DNA from: Flavobacteriales bacterium
GTDB taxonomy: Bacteria; Bacteroidota; Bacteroidia; UBA10329
DNA length: 64,000 nucleotides
NCBI GenBank assembly: GCA_021739625.1
Contig: JAIPBJ010000001.1
Coordinates: forward strand, 24,570-88,569
Reading direction: 5' to 3'
In this document: positions 7,932 through 17,107 of the stretch, one piece after another
Layout of the letters: every line of letters begins with the position of its first letter
How positions within the stretch are numbered: position 1 is the stretch's first letter
Notes under the pieces: generated by a model
Told to the model about the DNA's origin: nothing
The model's input: the letters and a program-made list of their open reading frames with translations, nothing else
The model's database searches: none
Program-made: the position numbers and the translations under genes

Positions 7932-9026
7932 TTAATCATGGGAACCTTTGAAAATACCGTCTTCAATGTCTTCCTTTTTGCCGGTTGCGCCTCTTAGATT
8001 TGCATGTTTGAAATCTGCTCCTGTCCAAATCGCTCCTGTGAGGTCTGTATCCATCAGGTATGCACTTCTGAGATTTGCTTCCGTGAAATTGGCTCCTTCG
8101 ACATTAGCATGGCACATGTTGGAATTTTGGAGGTTTGCTCTTTGAAATTTTGCTCTGCGGAGGTCTGCTCTGTGAAGGTCTGCTCTCTCGAGATCTGCTC
8201 CTTGAAAGGTTGCTCCTTGGAGGTTTGCTCCTTCGAAGCTTACATATCTTAGGTTTGCCCCTTCAAGGTTTTGTCTTTCGATGTTTACTCGTTTGAGAGT
8301 TGCTCCATTGAGGTGTGCCTCTCTTAGGTCTGTACCTTTAAGGTTTGCCATATTGAGGTTCGCACACACGAAGCTTCCGCCTTCGAGGTTTGCGCCTTCG
8401 AGGTTTGCACCTTCGAGGTTTGCACCTTCGAGGTTTGCATTTTTGAGATTTGCGCCTTTTAGGTTTGCATTTTTGAGATTCGCTCCTTTGAGGTTCGCAT
8501 CCCTCAGATTTGCATTTTCGAGATTTGCATCCCTGAGATTTGCATTTTCAAGATTTGTCCCTTGAAGGGTTGCCCGTTCAAGATTTGCATTTCTGAGAGT
8601 TGATGCCTTGAGTTCTGCCCGACTTAGGTCAACGCTTTTGAGAAGTGTCCCGTTCAGCATTGCACTATTGAGATTTGTGTCCCTGAGAATTGACCGTTCA
8701 AGATTTGCCTCGTTCAATTCAGCAAATTCAAGATTCGCTCCCCCAAGGTCAGCATCACAAAGCCTCGCCCCACATAAATCAGCTCGATATAGGTTTGCTT
8801 TTGAGAGATCAACTCGGTTGAGCCATGCTTTAGTGAGAGTTGCAAAACTGAGGTCTGTACCAATGAGCTTGGCTCCCCTGAGATCTGCCTCTATAAGGTT
8901 TGCGGAACCTAAATTTAGACCAGAAAGATTTGCTTGTTGTAAGTCTTTTTTCATCAAATCCACCTTTGCTTTCCCGCCAGTGCTATTTATTAATTCAACT
9001 ACCAGCTCCCTTGTTATGCTCTCCAT
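7932..9026 (-). CDS. Pentapeptide-repeat protein
   Basis: After a short N-terminal segment (MESITRELVVELINSTGG...), nearly the whole of the 364 residues follows the A(D/N)LxX pentapeptide pattern (ANLSGLNLGSANLIEADLRG and on). This pattern folds as a right-handed quadrilateral beta-helix. Known members mimic DNA (gyrase protection) or act as structural scaffolds; nothing here selects between these. No signal peptide is seen, so it is probably cytoplasmic. ATG 9026 is preferred to 9065 because the extra 13 residues add nothing recognisable. The gene is visibly richer in A+T than its neighbours and is bracketed by the 94-bp direct repeat, so lateral acquisition is likely. Confidence 0.9.
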   Translation of the reverse strand: MESITRELVVELINSTGGKAKVDLMKKDLQQANLSGLNLGSANLIEADLRGAKLIGTDLSFATLTKAWLNRVDLSKANLYRADLCGARLCDADLGGANLEFAELNEANLERSILRDTNLNSAMLNGTLLKSVDLSRAELKASTLRNANLERATLQGTNLENANLRDANLENANLRDANLKGANLKNANLKGANLKNANLEGANLEGANLEGANLEGGSFVCANLNMANLKGTDLREAHLNGATLKRVNIERQNLEGANLRYVSFEGANLQGATFQGADLERADLHRADLRRAKFQRANLQNSNMCHANVEGANFTEANLRSAYLMDTDLTGAIWTGADFKHANLRGATGKKEDIEDGIFKGSHD

Positions 9027-9341
9027 TTTGATCAACTTGAATTTGATGTAACCCCCGTCCCCCACTTGTTTAGGTCATAGACTGCAATAATGAACGCGTC
9101 TTCGATTTAAGTAGTTGAATTGCGTTCGTTGGTCTTATCGTGCTCTTCCTATGCGTTTTGAAGTTCAATTTCCAGATGCACCAACTATGCTTCGCCCAAG
9201 ATAGAAAGAAACACTTCTTGTTAGAGGGCAATCGAACTTAATTTCAGTCGCAACGAGGCGAGGATACGATTAGATCCTAAGTACCATTTTAATGATTCGT
9301 CCTATTGGCATCCAGTGTCACTGAGATTGCGACAACGCTTC
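9027..9341. other. AT-rich spacer with no gene
   Basis: The 315 bp between the pentapeptide gene start and the permease stop are AT-richer than the flanks. I see no convincing ORF, RNA fold or clear TAnnTTTG motif. It presumably holds the pentapeptide gene promoter. Confidence 0.5.
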
Positions 9342-10733
9342 CTACAAATCTGCCGAAATGTTATCGGTTCCTTTTTCCTCCAACCATTTCCCTCTGAAAA
9401 AGAACAGATACCCAAGGTAGCTCACCCCCATTATCCCCGCGAACACAGCCGCCAGCCCGGGATTGTACCACGCCATGGCGATGATGCTGAAGGTGGCGAT
9501 GATCAGCGCCAAGGCCGGAAACACGGGATAGAACGGCACCTTGAACGGCCTTGGCATGTCGGGCTCCTTTTTGCGCAGCACAAAAAAGGACACCATGCTG
9601 ATGATGTAGAGCGCGAGCGCCCCGAAGCAGGCAATGGTGATGATCTGGCCCGTTTTGCCCGTCATCAGTGCGATGATGCCGATGCCCATGTTGAAGATGA
9701 GCGCGTTGGCGGGCGTCCGGAATTTGGAATGCACCTGCCCCAATCCCCTTGGCGCAAGGCCATTGCGGCCAAACTCGTAGGTGGCGCGCCCCGCAGCGAG
9801 AATGATGCCGTGGAAGGAGGCCACCAGCCCCAGCAGCCCGATGGTGAGCAGCAGGTGGTACATCGCACCGCTGTCGCCCACCACATGCGCCAAGGCCAAT
9901 GGCAGTGGACTGTCCGAAGCGTTGCCCTGCGCATCATAGACCACCGCCTCCCAGCCCGCAACCCCTACAGACGACACGAAGGTGAGGATGCATAGAATGA
10001 CCAGCGTGAGGATGGCCGACCCGAAACCGAGCAGCACATTGCGCTGCGGGTTCACGGTCTCCTCCGCCACATTGGCCACGCCCTCTATGGCGAGGAAGAA
10101 CCAGATGGCGAACGGGATGGCCGCGAATATGCCCGGTATGCCGTTGGGCAGGGCGTTGGTGGTGAGATGCACCATTTCGAACGATGGCAGCGTTACGCCT
10201 GCGAAAATGAGCAGTTCGGCCACGGCAAGGATGGTGATCACCAGTTCGAACATAGCGGCCGCCTTCACCCCCGCAATGTTCAAGGCCGTGAAGGCGAAGT
10301 AGGCGAGGATGGCCAGCCAGGGGAGTTCAAAGTTGAAGGTTCCAAGTTCAATGAGAACAGGCTCAGTCTTGAGAAAGAGTTGGAAGTATGCCCCGATGGC
10401 GGCAGCGATGGCGGGCGGTGCGAACACGAACTCGATGATCTGCGCCATGCCGCCCACAAAGCCCCATTTGCGGCCCAAGGCGCGGTCGGCATAGTCGAAT
10501 GCCCCGCCCGCCTTCGGGATGGCGCAGGCCAGTTCGGTGTAGCTGAATGTGAAGGTCACATACATCACGATGATGAACAGCGTGGCGATGCCCAGTCCAA
10601 GCGTGCCGCCCTCGGCCAGCCCGAGATTCCACCCGAAATACATGCCGCTGATGACGTAGCCCACGCCCAGCCCCCAGAGCATCACAGGGCCAAGGGTGCG
10701 TTCGAGTTTGGGGGAGTTTGGCCGGATTTCCAT
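9342..10733 (-). CDS. Ethanolamine permease-type APC transporter
   Basis: The 463-residue protein is an amino acid-polyamine-organocation permease with about 12 membrane segments in the inner membrane. Its N-terminal run (TLGPVMLWGLGVGYVISGMY, FGWNLGLAEGGTLG, SYTELACAIPKAGGAFDYA) is characteristic of the ethanolamine permease branch. Start ATG 10733 gives the short polar N-terminus normal for this family. Its last residues (LFFFRGKWLEEKGTDNISADL) differ from those of the remnant copy at 7759-7899, so its 3' end may have been replaced. A functional link with the glutamine-synthetase-family enzyme at 4884-6257 (gamma-glutamylation of imported ethanolamine) is plausible but inferred. Confidence 0.9.
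   Translation of the reverse strand: MEIRPNSPKLERTLGPVMLWGLGVGYVISGMYFGWNLGLAEGGTLGLGIATLFIIVMYVTFTFSYTELACAIPKAGGAFDYADRALGRKWGFVGGMAQIIEFVFAPPAIAAAIGAYFQLFLKTEPVLIELGTFNFELPWLAILAYFAFTALNIAGVKAAAMFELVITILAVAELLIFAGVTLPSFEMVHLTTNALPNGIPGIFAAIPFAIWFFLAIEGVANVAEETVNPQRNVLLGFGSAILTLVILCILTFVSSVGVAGWEAVVYDAQGNASDSPLPLALAHVVGDSGAMYHLLLTIGLLGLVASFHGIILAAGRATYEFGRNGLAPRGLGQVHSKFRTPANALIFNMGIGIIALMTGKTGQIITIACFGALALYIISMVSFFVLRKKEPDMPRPFKVPFYPVFPALALIIATFSIIAMAWYNPGLAAVFAGIMGVSYLGYLFFFRGKWLEEKGTDNISADL
9408..9501. repeat. Direct repeat, right copy, inside the permease 3' end
   Basis: Partner of 7783-7876 (94 bp, two mismatches). It encodes the last transmembrane part of the intact permease. Confidence 0.88.
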
Positions 10734-10780
10734 CACGAGCGCAAGTTCAAAAACTATGGTCAACTTGCAACCTTCATCCA

Positions 10781-11845
10781 ATGGAATTGAACATGGCCGA
10801 CATCATCATTTACGGAGCTTACGGATACACAGGCGAACTCATTGTGAAAGAGGCGTTGCAACGCGGCCTTGCGCCCCTATTGAGCGGTCGCGATGCGCAG
10901 AAACTGGAGGCCGTGGCCAAGCGGTTCGGCCTGCCCTTCAAGACCTGCAACTTGAGCAGCACAGCCGAACTCGATAGTCTGTTGGCGGGTGCCAAGGTGG
11001 TGATCCATGCCGCTGGGCCGTTCCTACACACGGCACGGCCTATGATGGAGGCATGCATCCGCAACGGGGTGCATTACACCGACATCACGGGCGAGATAGC
11101 CGTGTTCCAGATGGCGCACAGCCTCGATGCGAAAGCGAGGGAGAAGGGCGTGATGCTGATGTCGGGCACGGGGTTCGACATCGTGCCGAGCGACTGCCTC
11201 GCGGCCCATCTCAAGTCACGGATGCCCGATGCGGAGAGTCTGGTGATGGCGTTCCACAGTGGCGGAAAGGCATCGCGTGGCACCAGCCTCACCGTGGTCG
11301 AAGGCATGGGCATGGGCGGAGCCATCCGCGAGAACGGGAAGCTGAAGGCCGTGCCCGATGCGTTCGACATCCAGCGTTTCGACTTCGGGGAAAAGAACCT
11401 GACGGCCGTCACCATCCCGTGGGGCGATGTGTTCACGGCCTATTTCAGCACGGGCATCCCCAACACACGGGTCTATATGTCGATGCCCGAGAAGATGGCG
11501 AAGGGGCTGCGCTGGGGCCGATGGTTCGGTTGGCTCACGCGCTCGGAATGGTTCAAAGACCGGCTGCGCAACAAGATAAAGGCGGGAATACCGGGGCCAA
11601 CGGATGCTGAGCGGGCCAAGGGCCGGATGGACCTCACAGGGTTCGTCACCAATGCCAAAGGCGAAAAAGTCACCTCCTCCATCCGCACGCCCGAAGGATA
11701 TACGCTTACTGCGCTCACGGCCGTGCACATCGCCAACGAGGTGGCACAGGGCAATCTCCGCGCGGGATTCCAGACACCGAGCATGGTGTATGGGAAAGAC
11801 CTCGTCACGAAGTTCTCGGAGAAGGGGTTCGAGGACCGGGATTGA
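10781..11845 (+). CDS. Saccharopine dehydrogenase family / trans-acting enoyl reductase-like protein
   Basis: The 354-residue protein opens with a Rossmann motif (IIIYGAYGYTGELIVKEAL) and continues with AGPFLHTARPMMEACIRNGVHY and the TDITGE segment typical of the saccharopine dehydrogenase-like family that includes mycobacterial trans-acting enoyl reductases. A SGTGFDIVPSDCLA motif follows. It should bind NAD(P), but the substrate cannot be told from sequence. ATG 10781 and 10793 are both possible. It is transcribed divergently from the permease with only 47 bp between starts, so the two may share a regulatory region. Confidence 0.85.
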   Translation: MELNMADIIIYGAYGYTGELIVKEALQRGLAPLLSGRDAQKLEAVAKRFGLPFKTCNLSSTAELDSLLAGAKVVIHAAGPFLHTARPMMEACIRNGVHYTDITGEIAVFQMAHSLDAKAREKGVMLMSGTGFDIVPSDCLAAHLKSRMPDAESLVMAFHSGGKASRGTSLTVVEGMGMGGAIRENGKLKAVPDAFDIQRFDFGEKNLTAVTIPWGDVFTAYFSTGIPNTRVYMSMPEKMAKGLRWGRWFGWLTRSEWFKDRLRNKIKAGIPGPTDAERAKGRMDLTGFVTNAKGEKVTSSIRTPEGYTLTALTAVHIANEVAQGNLRAGFQTPSMVYGKDLVTKFSEKGFEDRD

Positions 11846-11878
11846 ACGGATGCTGATGGGCTGCCGTAGCAGCATGGA

Positions 11879-12868
11879 TCATCCGTAATTCTCCTTGAAC
11901 CATTGGAGGGTGACGGCCATGCCTTCCTTCAGTTTCACATTGGGCTCATAACCCAGATAGGCGCGGGCCTTGCTGATGTCGGCCAATGAGTCACGCACAT
12001 CTCCCTTACGCTCCTCGCGGTAGGTGGGCTGCACATCGCTTCCTACCAATTCGCGTATCGTGTGGAACAGCTCATTGACCGTAAAGCGTTCCCCACAGGC
12101 GATATTGTAAACCTGTCCCGTGGCTCCCCGGACATCTGTGAGCAGGGCACGGATGTTGGCCTGAATGGCATTGTCCACGTAGGTGAAATCGCGCGACTGC
12201 TCGCCATCGCCATTGATGTAGGGCGACCTGCCTTTGAGCAGGGCATCCATGAAGAGTGGGATCACCGCTGCATAAGGGCCGTCTGGCTTCTGGTTGGGTC
12301 CGAAGATGTTGAAGTAGCGCAGTCCGATGACCTCCATTCCATAGTTGAGCGCATAGACACCGGCATACACCTCGTTCACAAACTTGGAAGCTGCATAAGG
12401 TGACAGCGGGCTACCGATGTGCTCCTCCACTTTGGGCAGGCGGATGCTGTCGCCATACACACTCGATGAGCTGGCATAGACGAACCGTTTCACGCCACTG
12501 TCTTTGGCAGCAGTGAGCATATTGAGGAAGCCGGTGACGTTCGCGGCATTGGTCTTCAAAGGGGTGTCAATGGACCTGGGAACCGACCCGAGGGCGGCCT
12601 GATGAGACACGTAATGTACTCCCCGACAGGCCTTCATACAGGTCTCCGTATCGGTGATGTCGCCTTCAACGAACTCGAAATTGGGCAAACGGAGGAATGG
12701 CTGGATGTTCTGGATCCTGCCCTCACTCAGATTGTCGAGTACACGGACTTTCCCAACGCCATTCCTGATCAGGTACCCGACAATGTTCGAGCCTATGAAT
12801 CCGGCCCCACCGGTCACCAGAAAGGCGAGATCGCTGATGTCGTTCTTATGGTGTCTGGTCGCTTGCAT
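11879..12868 (-). CDS. wbpP: UDP-N-acetylglucosamine 4-epimerase, WbpP/TviC type
   Basis: A 329-residue extended short-chain dehydrogenase. It has the glycine motif TGGAGFIGSN, the YAASK active-site tyrosine/lysine after SSSSVYGD, and HQAALGSVPRSIDTP, a segment close to that of WbpP/TviC enzymes that interconvert UDP-GlcNAc(A) and UDP-GalNAc(A). Together with the TviB-like dehydrogenase at 15129-16424 it would supply UDP-GalNAcA, as in Vi antigen and O6 antigen synthesis. It is the most downstream gene of the minus-strand polysaccharide cluster. Confidence 0.87.
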   Translation of the reverse strand: MQATRHHKNDISDLAFLVTGGAGFIGSNIVGYLIRNGVGKVRVLDNLSEGRIQNIQPFLRLPNFEFVEGDITDTETCMKACRGVHYVSHQAALGSVPRSIDTPLKTNAANVTGFLNMLTAAKDSGVKRFVYASSSSVYGDSIRLPKVEEHIGSPLSPYAASKFVNEVYAGVYALNYGMEVIGLRYFNIFGPNQKPDGPYAAVIPLFMDALLKGRSPYINGDGEQSRDFTYVDNAIQANIRALLTDVRGATGQVYNIACGERFTVNELFHTIRELVGSDVQPTYREERKGDVRDSLADISKARAYLGYEPNVKLKEGMAVTLQWFKENYG

Positions 12869-12934
12869 TGAAGGGGTTCGATGTTCACAGTTCAGGTGTT
12901 CATGGTTGGCAGAGTATGGCCATCGGCCCGATGC

Positions 12935-13987
12935 TCATCTTTCCTGATACTGTTTCGTGTAATAATGTTGATAGCTGCCGCTGGTGACATTGTTCAGCCA
13001 GCGTTCATTGGCAAGATACCAGTCCACGGTCTTGGGCAGTCCTTCCTCGAAGGTGAGGCTCGGTTGCCAGCCCAACTCCCGTTTCAGTTTCGATGAATCG
13101 ATGGCATAGCGCAGATCGTGGCCCGCACGGTCCTGCACGTAGGTGATAAGTTGGGCCGAGGTGCCCGGTTCGCGGCCAAGTTTCTCATCCATCACCTTGC
13201 ACAGCAGGTGGATAAGGTCAATGTTCGTCCACTCGTTGTTGCCTCCTATGTTGTAGGTCTCACCCGCCCCGCCCTTGTGAAAGATCACATCGATTGCCGA
13301 AGCATGGTCTTCCACATAGAGCCAGTCGCGCACATTCTCGCCCTTGCCGTAGATGGGAATCGGGCGGTTGTTCACAATGTTGTTGATGGCCAATGGAATC
13401 AGTTTCTCTGGGAAATGATTCGGGCCGTAGTTGTTGCTGCAGTTGCTGATGACCACTGGCAGTCCGTAGGTGTGGAAATAGGCCCGCACCAAGTGGTCGC
13501 TGCTGGCTTTGGAAGCTGAATAGGGGCTGCGGGGGTCATAGGAGGTCTCTTCGGTGAAAAGGCCTTCTTCGCCCAGCGAACCATATACCTCATCGGTGCT
13601 GATGTGATAGAAGCGCTTGCCTTCGAAATTGTCCTTCCATGCGATGCGTGTGGCATTCAGCAGGTTTACCGTTCCTTCGATGTTGGTGCGGATGAAGGCC
13701 ATTGGATCGGCAATGGAACGGTCCACGTGCGACTCTGCGGCCAGATGGATCACACCATCGGGACAGTGTTTGGCAAACACTGCGTTCACAGCGGCAGCAT
13801 CGGTAATATCGACCTTCTCGAACATATAGTTCGAGGCGTTCTCCACATCTGCAAGGTTCTCAAGGTTGCCCGCGTAGGTAAGTGCATCAAGATTGATGAT
13901 GCGGATGTGAGGATAGCGGTTCACGAATCTGCGCACAACGTGCGAGCCGATGAAACCTGCACCTCCGGTAATGACGATTGTTCTCAT
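12935..13987 (-). CDS. rfbB: dTDP-glucose 4,6-dehydratase
   Basis: RfbB converts dTDP-glucose to dTDP-4-keto-6-deoxyglucose, the branch point for rhamnose and other deoxy sugars. The 350-residue protein shows TGGAGFIGSHVVRRF, LDALTYAGNLENL, the HLAAESHVDRSI motif and YSASKASSDH with the catalytic Tyr and Lys. The ATG at 13987 overlaps the galE stop codon (ATGA), which fixes the start and indicates translational coupling. No rfbA, rfbC or rfbD partner is in the window, so the fate of the keto sugar must be determined elsewhere. Confidence 0.93.
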   Translation of the reverse strand: MRTIVITGGAGFIGSHVVRRFVNRYPHIRIINLDALTYAGNLENLADVENASNYMFEKVDITDAAAVNAVFAKHCPDGVIHLAAESHVDRSIADPMAFIRTNIEGTVNLLNATRIAWKDNFEGKRFYHISTDEVYGSLGEEGLFTEETSYDPRSPYSASKASSDHLVRAYFHTYGLPVVISNCSNNYGPNHFPEKLIPLAINNIVNNRPIPIYGKGENVRDWLYVEDHASAIDVIFHKGGAGETYNIGGNNEWTNIDLIHLLCKVMDEKLGREPGTSAQLITYVQDRAGHDLRYAIDSSKLKRELGWQPSLTFEEGLPKTVDWYLANERWLNNVTSGSYQHYYTKQYQER

Positions 13988-15024
13988 AGTCCCAAGGTTT
14001 GGCAATGTTGTTCCCATGCCCATGCCGATCGCAATGCCTCTTCAAGGCCCAGTCCGGCCTTCCAGCCAAGCTCAGCATTTGAATAGACGGTATCTGCATA
14101 GACCTGTGTGATATCGCCCGCTCTTCTTGGGCCGATGCGATAATTCAATGACCTGCCGCTCACCTTTTCAAAGGTCCGGATCACCTCAAGAACAGTTGAA
14201 CCACTTCCGGTCCCGATGTTGAACACTTCATAGGTGGCCTTCTGCTGTCGGTCGAGCAACCTGCCGAGGGCCCGGATATGCGCCTTGGCAAGATCTACCA
14301 CATGAATGTAATCGCGTATGCAAGTACCGTCAGGAGTGGGATAGTCGTTGCCATGAACGGTAAGCTGCTCGCGTTTTCCTATACCCGTCTGGGTGATGTA
14401 GGGCACAAGGTTGTTGGGTGTGCCGAGGGGCAGTTCACCGATGAGTGCGGACGCGTGTGCCCCGATGGGATTGAAATACCTCAGCGCAACCACCATCAAT
14501 GAAGAACTGGCCGAGGCATCGCGCAGCACATCCTCACATATCCTCTTCGTGTTGCCGTAGGGCGACTCGGCATCTTTGCGCGGGGCCGATTCGTTCACGG
14601 GAATCACATCGGGCTGACCATAAACGGTACACGAGGAGGAGAATACGATGCTTTCCACCCCATGCCCGGCCATGCACTCCAGCAGGTTCACCGTCCCACC
14701 AACATTCACCCGATAGTACATCAGTGGAAATTGGACAGACTCTCCAACGGCCTTCTTTGCAGCGAAGTGGATGACCCCTTCAATCTGTCCGTGAAACTTC
14801 TTGAAAACCCCGTCCAACGCCTCGCGGTCAGTGATGTCCACCTGCTCGAACAGTGGTCGTTTGCCACTGATCTGGGCAATGGCATCCAGCACCTCGATGC
14901 GGGAATTGCTCAGGTCATCGACCACCAGCACCTCGTGGCCCGCCTGTAGCAGTTCCACGACCGTGTGTGAACCTATGAAACCTGTGCCGCCTGTTACGAG
15001 AATCAACTTGGGTTCAATTATCAA
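13984..15024 (-). CDS. galE: UDP-glucose 4-epimerase
   Basis: GalE interconverts UDP-glucose and UDP-galactose. The 346-residue protein carries ILVTGGTGFIGSHTVVELL, HFAAKKAVGESV, SSSCTVYGQPD and YGNTKRICED (catalytic Tyr/Lys), plus YFNPIGAHASALIGE, all diagnostic of GalE rather than a general epimerase. It lies in the nucleotide-sugar cluster and overlaps rfbB by 4 bp. The ATG at 15024 is preceded by AT-rich, degenerate repeat-like spacer sequence. Confidence 0.94.
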   Translation of the reverse strand: MIIEPKLILVTGGTGFIGSHTVVELLQAGHEVLVVDDLSNSRIEVLDAIAQISGKRPLFEQVDITDREALDGVFKKFHGQIEGVIHFAAKKAVGESVQFPLMYYRVNVGGTVNLLECMAGHGVESIVFSSSCTVYGQPDVIPVNESAPRKDAESPYGNTKRICEDVLRDASASSSLMVVALRYFNPIGAHASALIGELPLGTPNNLVPYITQTGIGKREQLTVHGNDYPTPDGTCIRDYIHVVDLAKAHIRALGRLLDRQQKATYEVFNIGTGSGSTVLEVIRTFEKVSGRSLNYRIGPRRAGDITQVYADTVYSNAELGWKAGLGLEEALRSAWAWEQHCQTLGL

Positions 15025-15128
15025 TTAATAATGAGATATTATCAGTTGGGGCCTGTGATGAGGAGGTTCGGCCCGTTTCCCCCAATTGCAGATCGACAGT
15101 TGCAGATTGTCCATCGCAAATTGAATCC

Positions 15129-16424
15129 TCAAAGGCTCCAGTATCCCAACCGGCTGATCTTTCCTTTGTAAACGCCTTTCACGTCCACCACCAGGCCCTT
15201 ATCTGAAGAGATGTTCTCAAAATAGGATTCTGGAAGATCGAGATACTCCTTATGGTTCACTGCCACAACAATGGCATCGTAACCGGTGGAAGGCTCATCG
15301 CGCAGCGTGAATCCATATTCGTGCTCCACGTCCTTGGATGATGCATGAGGATCGATGACATGCACTTTCACCCCGAACGATTCCAGTTCGCGCAGAACGT
15401 CCACCACCTTCGAATTCCGGATATCTGAAACATTCTCTTTGAAGGTGCCGCCCATCAACAGGACTTTGCTTTTGCTGATGTTCTTGCCATTGGCGATGAT
15501 GCGCTTCACCGTCTCCTGCGCCACATAGGCACCCACCGCATCGTTGGTCGAACGGCCAGAGATGATGACCTTGCTATGGAAACCCAGTTTGCGGGCCTTG
15601 TGCGTCAGGTAGTATGGATCGACCCCTATGCAGTGACCGCCCACAAGACCGGGAAAGAACTTGAGGAAATTCCATTTGGTGCCAGCTGCTTCCAACACAT
15701 CGAAGGTGTTGATGCCCATGCGGTTGAAGATCATCGACAGCTCGTTCATCAGGGCGATGTTCACATCGCGCTGGGTGTTCTCGATGATCTTGGCAGCTTC
15801 GGCCACTTTGATGGAAGGAGCGCGGTGAACCCCCGCATCCACCACCAGCTCGTAGGTCTTCGCGATATTGTCCAACGACTCGGCATCGCAGCCGCTCACC
15901 ACCTTGGTGATCTTTGAGAGCGTGTGTTCCTTGTCACCCGGATTTATCCGCTCAGGGGAGTAGCCCACTTTGAAGTCGATATTGAATTTCAACCCTGATT
16001 CGGCCTCCAGCACAGGGATGCAATCCTCTTCTGTGCAGCCGGGATATACCGTGGATTCATAGACCACATAATCACCCTTTTTCAGCGCTTTTCCCACAGT
16101 GCGCGATGCAGAGATCACAGGGCGCAGGTCGGGCAGGTTGTGCTCATCTATCGGGGTTGGAACGGCCACAATGAAGAACTTGACATCGGCCAGGTCCTTG
16201 GGGTCGGCAGTGAAAAGGATGTCCGCGCCTTCGAAGTCCTTCGCTTCCAACTCCTCGCTGGGGTCGATGTTGTTCCGCATCAGATCTACACGCTGCGCGT
16301 TGATATCGAAGCCGACCACTTTGATCTTCTTGGCGAAGGCCAACGCAATGGGAAGTCCCACATATCCAAGCCCTATGAGGGCAAGTTTGTCCTGTTTCTT
16401 AACGAGTTGCTGGTAGATGCTCAT
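15129..16424 (-). CDS. tviB: UDP-N-acetylglucosamine 6-dehydrogenase, TviB/WbpA type
   Basis: A 431-residue nucleotide-sugar dehydrogenase that oxidises C6 of a UDP-hexosamine to the uronic acid with two NAD+. Motifs are LALIGLGYVGLPIALAFA (NAD binding), VPTPIDEHNLPDL, YESTVYPGCTEE, GYSPERINPGD and the catalytic-cysteine region LVGGHCIGVDPYYL. The sequence type matches TviB/WbpO/WbpA and not UDP-glucose dehydrogenase, which is encoded separately at 18177-19499. Products could feed TviC/WbpP (UDP-GalNAcA) or the WbpE/WbpD branch. Substrate preference cannot be resolved from sequence alone. Confidence 0.9.
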   Translation of the reverse strand: MSIYQQLVKKQDKLALIGLGYVGLPIALAFAKKIKVVGFDINAQRVDLMRNNIDPSEELEAKDFEGADILFTADPKDLADVKFFIVAVPTPIDEHNLPDLRPVISASRTVGKALKKGDYVVYESTVYPGCTEEDCIPVLEAESGLKFNIDFKVGYSPERINPGDKEHTLSKITKVVSGCDAESLDNIAKTYELVVDAGVHRAPSIKVAEAAKIIENTQRDVNIALMNELSMIFNRMGINTFDVLEAAGTKWNFLKFFPGLVGGHCIGVDPYYLTHKARKLGFHSKVIISGRSTNDAVGAYVAQETVKRIIANGKNISKSKVLLMGGTFKENVSDIRNSKVVDVLRELESFGVKVHVIDPHASSKDVEHEYGFTLRDEPSTGYDAIVVAVNHKEYLDLPESYFENISSDKGLVVDVKGVYKGKISRLGYWSL

Positions 16425-16487
16425 CGGTGAAAGGGTGAAAGGGTGAAAAGGTGTAAAAGTGTTAAGGGATAAGATGTGATAGAGTGC

Positions 16488-17072
16488 TCAGTTTTTGCTC
16501 ACCCGTCCATTTTTAAGTTGGTAGATCTCTTTGCTCTCCGGACAGGTCGCAAGCCCATTCGTATCAAAGCTGAGACGATGTCCGTACTCGCTCATCCAGC
16601 CTATCTGGCGTGATGGATTGCCAACCACCAGAGCGAATGCAGGAACCTCTTTGGTCACCACGGCCCCCGCTCCGATAAAAGCGAATTCACCGATGTTGTG
16701 ACCGCAGACGATGGTCGCATTTGCACCAATGGACGCGCCACGGCCTACGCGGGTCTCCATATACTGATCCCTGCGGTTCACCGCACTTCGCGGGTTGATG
16801 ACGTTCGTGAACACCATGCTCGGGCCCAAGAATACGTCATCCTCGCATATCACCCCTGTGTAGATGGAGACGTTGTTCTGAACCTTGACGTTGTTGCCAA
16901 GCACCACGCCTGGAGACACCACCACATTCTGCCCCAGATTGCAGTTCGCTCCGATGGTGCAGTTTGGCATCACATGGCTGAAATGCCAGATGCGCGTTCC
17001 CTTACCGATGGTGCAACCCTCGTCAATCACAGCAGTCTCATGGGCGATGTAGTTCGTATCCATTGTTTCCAT
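16488..17072 (-). CDS. wbpD: Hexapeptide N-acetyltransferase, WbpD/WlbB type
   Basis: The 194-residue protein is a left-handed beta-helix acyltransferase: repeated hexapeptides (CTIGKGTRIWHFSHVMPNC and on) with the VVTKEVPAFALVVGNPSRQIGW ending common to UDP-sugar N-acetyltransferases. The run NPRSAVNRRDQY and TRVGRGASIGANATI fits WbpD/WlbB, which acetylate the 3-amino group of UDP-GlcNAc3NA. The PLP aminotransferase at 19546-20679 would make its substrate. A second ATG at 17063 is equally possible. Confidence 0.87.
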   Translation of the reverse strand: METMDTNYIAHETAVIDEGCTIGKGTRIWHFSHVMPNCTIGANCNLGQNVVVSPGVVLGNNVKVQNNVSIYTGVICEDDVFLGPSMVFTNVINPRSAVNRRDQYMETRVGRGASIGANATIVCGHNIGEFAFIGAGAVVTKEVPAFALVVGNPSRQIGWMSEYGHRLSFDTNGLATCPESKEIYQLKNGRVSKN

Positions 17073-17107
17073 CAGATTTCCTCCGCTCAGGGGAGGTCAG
17101 GAGGGGT

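Noticed and set aside
8004..9051. Plus-strand ORFs opposite the pentapeptide gene
   Set aside because: They are antisense shadows created by the regular pentapeptide codon pattern.
7783..9501. Insertion sequence around the pentapeptide gene
   Set aside because: No transposase, no terminal inverted repeats; the direct repeats are permease coding sequence and not a short target duplication.
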